Under the pieces are notes generated by a model. It was not told where the DNA came from and ran no database searches. It saw only the letters and a list, made by a program, of their open reading frames with translations. A stretch of DNA of 58,779 bases, taken from Bacillota bacterium. GTDB lineage: Bacteria; Bacillota; UBA4882; UBA8346. Positions 53,783 through 58,779 of the stretch are shown one piece after another. Both the position numbers and the translations under genes were made by a program. Location of the stretch: NCBI GenBank assembly GCA_023402395.1, contig JAEYGI010000034.1:1-58779 (forward strand), given 5' to 3'. The first letter of the stretch is position 1. Every line of letters begins with the position of its first letter.

Positions 53783-54268
53783 GTACCCCTTGGCCTCGGA
53801 CAGGTTCATATTTTCCTCCCAAACCCAGTTGGCCACCAGGTATTCGGTGAACCGGCCCGCCTCTTCCCGGACGATGACCCGCTCGATGCCGGCGTTGATG
53901 ATCAGGCGGGTGCACATCCGGCACGGTTTGGTGCCGGAGACGAACTGCCCGGTCTGCGGATTCAGGCAGGCCAGATAAAGCGTAGACTCCAGCATGTCGA
54001 GGCGGTTGGCGTGGATGATCGCGTTCGCCTCGGCATGAACCGAACGGCACAGCTCATAACGCTCGCCCGGCGGGATCCCCGCCCTCTCCCTCGGGCAATG
54101 GCCAAAATCACAACAGTTCTTGGTTCCACGCGGCGCTCCGACATACCCGGTGCTGATGATCTGATCGTTTTTGACGATCACCGCTCCGAACTCCCGGCGC
54201 AGGCAGGTGCCGCGCCCGGCCACCTGCGCCGCGATGTTCAGATAATACTCTTCCTTGGACGGTCGCAT
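53780..54268 (-). CDS. comEB: Deoxycytidylate (dCMP) deaminase, ComEB-like
   Basis: A 162-residue zinc deaminase. The zinc ligands are in SVHAEANAIIHA (His, with catalytic Glu) and KPCRMCTRL. CDFGHCPRERAGIPPGERYELC is the family insertion. It converts dCMP to dUMP for thymidylate supply. Its start overlaps the end of the glycosyltransferase gene by 31 bases, with GGGAGGGACG upstream. Confidence 0.93.
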   Translation of the reverse strand: MRPSKEEYYLNIAAQVAGRGTCLRREFGAVIVKNDQIISTGYVGAPRGTKNCCDFGHCPRERAGIPPGERYELCRSVHAEANAIIHANRLDMLESTLYLACLNPQTGQFVSGTKPCRMCTRLIINAGIERVIVREEAGRFTEYLVANWVWEENMNLSEAKGY

Positions 54269-55425
54269 TGAGCGTCCCTCCCGTCGGCAATCATTTTTTC
54301 GAACAACGCCAAATATTCGGCGGCGATTCCGGTATGGGAATAACGGGCGGCGGTCGCGCGGGCCGCCTGGCGGAACCGGTCGAGCCGCTCGCCGCCGTCC
54401 CCGATCAATTCTAACGCGGCCTTGGCGAACCGCGCCGCGTCCTCCGGAACCAGCAGTCCATTCTCGCCATGCCGGATGGTGTCGTTGGCCCCGGCGGCGG
54501 CAACAGCCACGATCGGGACGCCGGCCGCCAACGCTTCCAATTGCGACAACGGCTTCACCTCGGTGGTCGAAGTCATCACGAACAGATCGGCAACGGCCAG
54601 GAAATCAGGAACTTGAGCCGGATCAATCAATCCGGTGAAGATCACCCGGTCCCCCAGGCCCATCGCCTCGGCCCTCCGCTGGAGCGGGGCCAATTCGGGC
54701 CCGTCCCCGACGATCATCATCCGTAATGACCCGGCCGGCGCCTGAGCCAGCATCAACCGGAACGACTCCAGCAACAAGCCGAGATTCTTCTCCGGCGCGA
54801 TCCGGCCGATATTGATCAGCACCCGCTCGGCGCCGAGCCCGTACCGGGCGCGGACCGGGCCGCCGTTGCCCCGCTGCAGCCGGGAGAGATCGGTCGGATT
54901 GGGAATAACCGTGATCGGACGGGTTACCCCGTAGTCCATCAAAATCTGGCGGGCCGATTCGGCCGGAGTGGTAATCCCGTCCACCGCCTGGCCGAAGCGG
55001 CGGACCTGACGTTTGGCAGACCATTTGACCAGCCCCTCCGGGAGCGGCACATAGTGAGTGTACTGGTCGTATTGGGTATGAAAGGTATACACGGCCGGAA
55101 TCCGCTTGCGCCGGGCCACCCGCAGCGCCAGCGGCCCGAGGACGAACGGATGATGGCTGTGGACGATATCCAGGTCCAACCGTTCCAGTTCCCGGTGGAT
55201 CCGGGGCGAAAACGGCACCGCCACCGGGTATTTGACCTTGGTGGTCAGATCCACCGCCGGATACCGGTAAATCCCGTCTTCCCCGTCCCGGTAATCATCG
55301 TAGGCCGGAGTAAAGATAAAGACCTCATGGCCGGCTTCGCGAAATCCCTGGCGAAGCAGGGTCACCGCGCCAACCACCCCGTTAACCAGCGGCCGATAAC
55401 AATTGGTAAAAATGCCAATCTTCAA
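54238..55425 (-). CDS. GT4 family glycosyltransferase
   Basis: A 395-residue GT-B enzyme. The N-terminal MKIGIFTNCYRPLVNGVVGAV, the middle HSHHPFVLGPLAL and YTFHTQYDQYTHYVP, and the donor-site IGRIAPEKNLGLLLESF, STTEVKPLSQLEALAAGVPIVAV match GT4 enzymes that glucosylate diacylglycerol or related lipids. It may make membrane glycolipid. Substrate is inferred. Confidence 0.85.
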   Translation of the reverse strand: MKIGIFTNCYRPLVNGVVGAVTLLRQGFREAGHEVFIFTPAYDDYRDGEDGIYRYPAVDLTTKVKYPVAVPFSPRIHRELERLDLDIVHSHHPFVLGPLALRVARRKRIPAVYTFHTQYDQYTHYVPLPEGLVKWSAKRQVRRFGQAVDGITTPAESARQILMDYGVTRPITVIPNPTDLSRLQRGNGGPVRARYGLGAERVLINIGRIAPEKNLGLLLESFRLMLAQAPAGSLRMMIVGDGPELAPLQRRAEAMGLGDRVIFTGLIDPAQVPDFLAVADLFVMTSTTEVKPLSQLEALAAGVPIVAVAAAGANDTIRHGENGLLVPEDAARFAKAALELIGDGGERLDRFRQAARATAARYSHTGIAAEYLALFEKMIADGRDAQCDRPRKSII

Positions 55426-55660
55426 ATCAAGAGCCTCCTTGTAAAAATCCGTGGAATCGTTCTGAAATCATCCCGGAAAGCCGGACGCGCCCAAAGCCGC
55501 CGCCGCATTGCCGACGCGGGCCGGGAAATCCTTGAAAATCCGTTAGTTGCGGCATTCATAGTATTCGTGATTCAACCGGAAAAACCTCCTGTTTTGGAAG
55601 CCAAATCCGCTCCCGGCCCGGTTGACAAAAGTATTTTTACTGTATTACACTTGAATCTAT
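55426..55660. other. Intergenic region with promoter-like sequence
   Basis: TTGACA at 55622-55627 and TACACT 18 bases later point toward the PP-loop gene at 55824. No gene is seen here. Confidence 0.4.
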
Positions 55661-55803
55661 ATATGTCGTAATCAGTCTTTTGAACGCCCAATAATTGTGA
55701 CATATTTTCCTTGATTCATAAGATGAAAAAAGTTCAACCATTTTCCCATTCACAGCCGGCTTTTGGGATGGGAATGCTTACTCCTTAAACTTTTTTCATC
55801 TTA
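55661..55803. repeat. Dispersed two-stem element, copy 3 (before the PP-loop gene)
   Basis: Stem 1 is 55661-55672 with 55694-55705 (ATATGTCGTAAT, two G-U type pairs in RNA). Stem 2 is 55719-55734 with 55788-55803 (TAAGATGAAAAAAGTT, 16 perfect pairs). Compared with copy 2, several paired positions in stem 2 changed on both sides. The element ends nine bases before the SD of the next gene, so if transcribed it is in its 5' leader. Confidence 0.75.
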
Positions 55804-55823
55804 CCAACCTAACGGAGGAAACC

Positions 55824-56828
55824 ATGAAAGCATTAGCGTTATTGTCGGGAGGCCTGGACAGCATTTTGGCAGTGAAAATCGTGCAGGAGGCCGGGATTGA
55901 CGTCGAAGCCATCAACTTCACCAGTCCCTTTTGCCGCTGTTCCGGCCATGACGCCGGTTGCGGCGCCGCCGCCTCCGCCGCCGGGCAGCTCGGAGTGAAA
56001 CTGCATTATCAAAAATGCGGGGACAATTATTTGCGGATCGTGGAGAATCCGCCCCATGGCTATGGGCGGCGGATGAATCCCTGCCTGGATTGCCGGATTT
56101 ACAAGTTCCAACTGGCCAAGGAAAAAATGGATGAGATCGGGGCTTCGTTTCTGATCACCGGGGAAGTGATCGACCAGCGCCCCAATTCACAGCGGCGCGA
56201 CGCCCTGGATATCGTCGAGCGCGATTCCGGATTGCGCGGCTATATCTTGCGGCCGCTCTCGGCCAAGCATCTCCGGCCGACCATCCCCGAGGAGCAAGGC
56301 TGGATCGACCGGAACAAACTGCTGGATATCAAAGGCCGGGGCCGCCGGCAACAGATGGATCTCGCGGACGACTACGGCCTCGACTATCCTTGTCCGTCCG
56401 GGGGCTGCCTGTTGACCTATGAGGAGTACAGCCGGAAAATCCGGGATTTGATTGAACATGAGGGTGGCTTGAACCTCCGCTCCATCAACCTGCTGCGCTT
56501 CGGTAGGCACCTGCGCTTAAGCCCGGAGGTCAAAATCATCATCGGCAAGGACGGGGCTGAAAACGAACAATTACGAAAATTGGCCGCGTCCGATGATTTT
56601 CTGCTGGAGTCGATCGGCGTCAGCGGACCGGTCACCCTTTATCTTGGGCCGGAGAATGAAGACCTGCTGAAGCTGGCCGCAGCCGCCACCGCTGGATACG
56701 CCTCCTTGCCTCCGGAAATGGAAGAGGTGAGGGTCGGGGTCCGGGCCGGGCAACTCACCAGGGAATTGACGGTGCGGCCGATGCCCCGGGAAAAGATACG
56801 GGAGTATTTCGTGTATAAGGTGGAATAG
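55824..56828 (+). CDS. MnmA/ThiI-like PP-loop protein with NFACT-R-like C-terminus
   Basis: A 334-residue protein. The PP-loop ATP-binding motif LALLSGGLDSILAVKI opens it. Cys-rich segments FCRCSGHDAGCG, NPCLDCRIYK and CPSGGCLLT follow and could bind an Fe-S cluster or carry sulfur. The C-terminal part (VKIIIGKDGAENEQLRKLAASDDFLLE) resembles the RNA-binding NFACT-R domain of RqcH. Tentatively a tRNA- or RNA-directed sulfur or adenylating enzyme; the substrate is unknown. GGAGGAAACC precedes the ATG. Confidence 0.8.
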   Translation: MKALALLSGGLDSILAVKIVQEAGIDVEAINFTSPFCRCSGHDAGCGAAASAAGQLGVKLHYQKCGDNYLRIVENPPHGYGRRMNPCLDCRIYKFQLAKEKMDEIGASFLITGEVIDQRPNSQRRDALDIVERDSGLRGYILRPLSAKHLRPTIPEEQGWIDRNKLLDIKGRGRRQQMDLADDYGLDYPCPSGGCLLTYEEYSRKIRDLIEHEGGLNLRSINLLRFGRHLRLSPEVKIIIGKDGAENEQLRKLAASDDFLLESIGVSGPVTLYLGPENEDLLKLAAAATAGYASLPPEMEEVRVGVRAGQLTRELTVRPMPREKIREYFVYKVE

Positions 56829-56848
56829 CCATACCGGGCGCTCAAAGG

Positions 56849-56876
56849 GGTGAACCGCAACAACGGTTCACCTTTT
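56849..56876 (+). terminator. Terminator of the PP-loop gene
   Basis: GGTGAACCG pairs with CGGTTCACC, followed by TTTT. Confidence 0.75.
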
Positions 56877-56879
56877 GCG

Positions 56880-57179
56880 TTAAGCTGAAATTTCAGCCGC
56901 GCCGTTCCGGCAAGACCGCGGATCGCGGAGTTGAGATAGGCTGCGCCGGCAGTAGACTACCGGTATCCCGCTTCGCTTGGCCTGTTTTTTGATGCTTCCC
57001 ATCAGTCCATGGTTGATGAAGTCGCAGAATACAACGACCTTGTCCACTCGTTTCGGAATACATTTGGTTACACAGGTTTTGCACCGACCCGTCCAGTGAA
57101 TGATCTCCCTGGCTCCGTCCCGGCTTAATTCCTCCTGAATGTTTCCCAGCTGGTCCGCTCCGACGATTAGAACCACCAC
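56880..57179 (-). CDS. DUF2325 domain protein
   Basis: A 99-residue protein with a Rossmann-like start (MVVLIVGADQLGNIQEELSR) and VDKVVVFCDFINHGLMGSIKKQAKRSGIPVVYCRRSLSQL, matching DUF2325, a small family often encoded near stress or metal-responsive genes. CKTCVTKC could bind metal. GGGAGGGAG precedes a GTG start. Confidence 0.85.
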   Translation of the reverse strand: MVVLIVGADQLGNIQEELSRDGAREIIHWTGRCKTCVTKCIPKRVDKVVVFCDFINHGLMGSIKKQAKRSGIPVVYCRRSLSQLRDPRSCRNGAAEISA

Positions 57180-57340
57180 GCCGCTCCCTCCCGGTAAAGT
57201 GTAAGTGGATTGGATGACTTGGCTTACACTTTTATTATAAGTATTCCCAGTGAAATAATATGTTTTCTATTATTCTAAATGACTTCCCTTTATTTGTCAA
57301 GACGGAACCATCCCTTTATCCGGGAAAAACATAATAAAAA

Positions 57341-57361
57341 GGGGCGAGTAAACTCGCCCCC
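57341..57361 (-). terminator. Terminator of sbp
   Basis: GGGGCGAGT pairs with ACTCGCCCC; TTTTTATTATG follows on the minus strand. Confidence 0.85.
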
Positions 57362-57383
57362 CACCGGTCACGGTAATAATTGC

Positions 57384-57752
57384 TCATACGTCCTTGCTGT
57401 TATTGTTCCCCACATGCCACCACCAAAACCGCTCGAACAACTCTTCTCGGATTAGCGACAAATTCTGAAACAGCCGGATGCTGAAGGCAACCACCGCGCC
57501 CATATAAATATCGATCCCTAGCACGTCGCCGAGGTAGGCCAACAGCGCGGCCAGCGCCGCATTGGTAAAGAAACTGCTGATAAACTTGGACAAGAGGAAC
57601 TTCCGTTCCAATTGCGCCCGGAGACCGCCGAAAATGGCATCCAGCGCCGCCAGAATAGCAATGGCCGAATACTTGACCAAATTGACCGGGATGTCGTAAG
57701 GCAACAGGATTCCGATGACAATCCCCAGAATCGCTCCGATTATTGCCAGCAT
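57384..57752 (-). CDS. sbp: Small basic protein (DUF1290, sbp)
   Basis: A 122-residue membrane protein with three to four membrane segments; YSAIAILAALDAIFGGLRAQLERKF and LGVDI-like (here LGIDIYMGAVVAFSIRLFQNLSLIRE) are highly conserved in Sbp. In Firmicutes it is encoded with DUF881 proteins just upstream of ftsA/ftsZ. Here the same pair exists without ftsA or ftsZ. Start is shared with the stop of the DUF881 gene. Confidence 0.92.
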   Translation of the reverse strand: MLAIIGAILGIVIGILLPYDIPVNLVKYSAIAILAALDAIFGGLRAQLERKFLLSKFISSFFTNAALAALLAYLGDVLGIDIYMGAVVAFSIRLFQNLSLIREELFERFWWWHVGNNNSKDV

Positions 57753-58456
57753 TAAGGTTCTTCCTCCGTTTCTTCGGCCACTTTGGCATGTTCGAATGAG
57801 ATGCTGCCTTTATAGGCGGGAATCAGCAGATCGTCGGTCATTTGAATGGAAAATTTTAAATTAAAGGATAAGATTTGTTGCTCAACGAATCCGCCGGGCA
57901 TCATCAACGCGTTCTTCAAATTGTCGGGCGCGCCGATGGCCTCAATGGTATAAGGCGGCGCCAATCGTTTGGTGTCGATCAGGATCGTGGTTCCGGCGCA
58001 ACTAAATCCCGATGTGCTCACCAAGCGATACTTGTTGACGGCGATCGCTTCGGCGCCAGCGGCCCATAATTCATTGACCAACAGTTCCAATTGATCGTAA
58101 TGAACAATATAGAAGACCGGGTCCTCATAATCCTTCAATTTCTTATCGGAATCGCTCAACGTGACCCGCACCCCTTTGCCGGAAAGCGGAACCAAGCCGG
58201 CGGCCATCTTCAGGCGAATCATCTCCCGGTCCCGGTCGTAATCACGTAACTGCTTCCGCAGATCGGCAATTTCTTGCTCATACTTTTCCAATTGCCGCTT
58301 CTGATTACTGAAGAGTTTGGCCAACTCATTAATCTGGCGGGTTGGAAGGACCGCCCGGATCTTCCATTCGGTGCGCAGCTGAAATACCAGCAGCATGCCA
58401 AGCACCATGGCGACGATACCGATTCCCAATTGCCAGCTACGGTTCCGTAAAATCAC
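57752..58456 (-). CDS. DUF881 family protein
   Basis: A 234-residue membrane-anchored protein: a single N-terminal membrane segment, a coiled coil (about 40-75, LAKLFSNQKRQLEKYEQEIADLRKQL) and the DUF881 domain with GVRVTLSDSD, VHYDQLELLVNELWAAGAEAIAVN and PPYTIEAIGAPD. It matches YlxW/YlxX of Bacillus. GGGAGAG precedes a GTG start. Confidence 0.9.
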   Translation of the reverse strand: MILRNRSWQLGIGIVAMVLGMLLVFQLRTEWKIRAVLPTRQINELAKLFSNQKRQLEKYEQEIADLRKQLRDYDRDREMIRLKMAAGLVPLSGKGVRVTLSDSDKKLKDYEDPVFYIVHYDQLELLVNELWAAGAEAIAVNKYRLVSTSGFSCAGTTILIDTKRLAPPYTIEAIGAPDNLKNALMMPGGFVEQQILSFNLKFSIQMTDDLLIPAYKGSISFEHAKVAEETEEEP

Positions 58457-58675
58457 GTATGACTCTCCCTTCTGAAATTATTATATATTCATTGCCGGAT
58501 TAAAAAATCCTCTCTTCCGCGCACATATTTTTTTGGGGATAATGCCAAAGGATCCCGCTCCTTCGATCTATCCCAAGCCAACGTGATGATCCATCTCCTC
58601 CCTTAGCCGCACACCAAGCTTCTGTAAAATATGCTCTAGTTCCCTAGCCAAGAATATCTACACAAACTAAAAAAA
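58457..58675. other. Intergenic region before the rRNA operon end
   Basis: No gene seen. AT-rich sequence near 58470-58530 probably carries the promoter of the DUF881-sbp pair. Confidence 0.35.
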
Positions 58676-58706
58676 AGAAAGCCCGGTTAATAACCGGGCT
58701 TTCTTT
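58676..58706 (-). terminator. Terminator of the rRNA operon
   Basis: AAAGCCCGGTTA pairs with TAACCGGGCTTT; runs of A/T on both sides (CTTTTTTTTAG on the minus strand). Confidence 0.88.
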
Positions 58707-58718
58707 TTAAAAGATAGC

Positions 58719-58779
58719 TCCTGGCAATGACCTACTCTCCCAGCCGGTTACCCGACAAGTACCATCAGCGCGGAGGGGC
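58719..58779 (-). rRNA. rrf: 5S ribosomal RNA, 3' part (partial)
   Basis: On the minus strand the sequence ends GGGAGAGTAGGTCATTGCCAGG, the conserved 3' end of bacterial 5S rRNA, preceded by GCTGATGGTACTTG. The 5' half lies beyond the right edge, so an rRNA operon on the minus strand ends here. A terminator follows directly. Confidence 0.92.

Noticed and set aside
54255..54638. Plus-strand frames opposite the glycosyltransferase and deaminase genes
   Set aside because: They have Arg/Pro/Ser-rich shadow composition, lack SDs and overlap two clearly real genes.

Overview
The window looks like chromosome from an endospore-forming member of the Bacillota (Firmicutes) with a fairly high GC content. 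The support is ylbJ, spoIIE, a dacF-type carboxypeptidase and a LonB-type protease, plus the gene order rpsF-ssb-rpsR...rplI, AGGAGG-type ribosome binding sites, frequent TTG starts and sigma-A-like promoters. A complete mlaE-mlaF-mlaD set, whose MlaD carries a beta-rich tail ending in Phe, suggests an outer membrane or another unusual envelope. A deep-branching diderm-like Firmicute is therefore my best guess. That taxonomy is an inference; nothing in the window proves it.

Layout. 1-940: left edge with the leader of an off-window gene, then a 23-unit array of 21-bp repeats. 941-6148: ylbJ, an HTH-methyltransferase, and leuC-leuD-leuB. 6149-11447: a terpene synthase (YtpB type), a TauE/SafE transporter, a ROK regulator and a polyprenyl synthase. 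11598-14692: a polar amino-acid ABC transporter whose permease carries a PEGA domain, and a GNAT protein. 14696-19558: a DUF2892 protein, LonB, rplI, a MazG-like protein, rpsR, ssb, rpsF with an S6:S18-type leader, and a DUF951 protein. 19560-22198: mscS, lipM, gcvH and a hypothetical gene. 22441-25930: the mla operon, interrupted by two tandem structured repeats, then a 28-residue gene. 25975-29783: an accessory stretch with two related unknown small genes, a strongly structured spacer, an XRE regulator, an IS481 remnant, a decayed OLD-family ATPase and a second 23-unit 21-bp array. 29784-32648: bioY, birA with its own operator, and an HtrA protease. 33010-39328: panD-panC-panB, folB, nadA-nadB-nadC. 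39425-49792: ftsH, tilS, spoIIE, a YkvI-like transporter, dacF, a second kind of 21-bp array, three small proteins and engB. 49880-52445: a broken GNAT gene, DinB, a PHP phosphatase and a third CANNTG-type array (21 units). 52445-58779: isocitrate dehydrogenase, dCMP deaminase, a GT4 glycosyltransferase, an MnmA-like PP-loop enzyme, DUF2325, sbp and DUF881, and the 3' end of a 5S rRNA.

The conserved genes form ordinary housekeeping blocks: leucine, pantothenate, NAD, biotin and lipoate supply, ribosomal proteins, protease quality control and sporulation. The unexpected content is between the genes. (1) Tandem arrays of degenerate 21-bp units built on a CANNTG core occur four times (165-647, 6296-6379, 29211-29693, 51920-52360). 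Two of them have exactly 23 collinear units and share a flanking G-rich tract. (2) A fifth array, also of period 21 but with a TTGGCA-type core, lies at 48117-48326. (3) A dispersed stem element has compensating base changes between copies (17042-17122, 19196-19338, 55661-55803). (4) Another dispersed inverted-repeat element lies inside the mla operon and before the dCMP deaminase gene. I consider the CANNTG arrays the best candidate for something undescribed.
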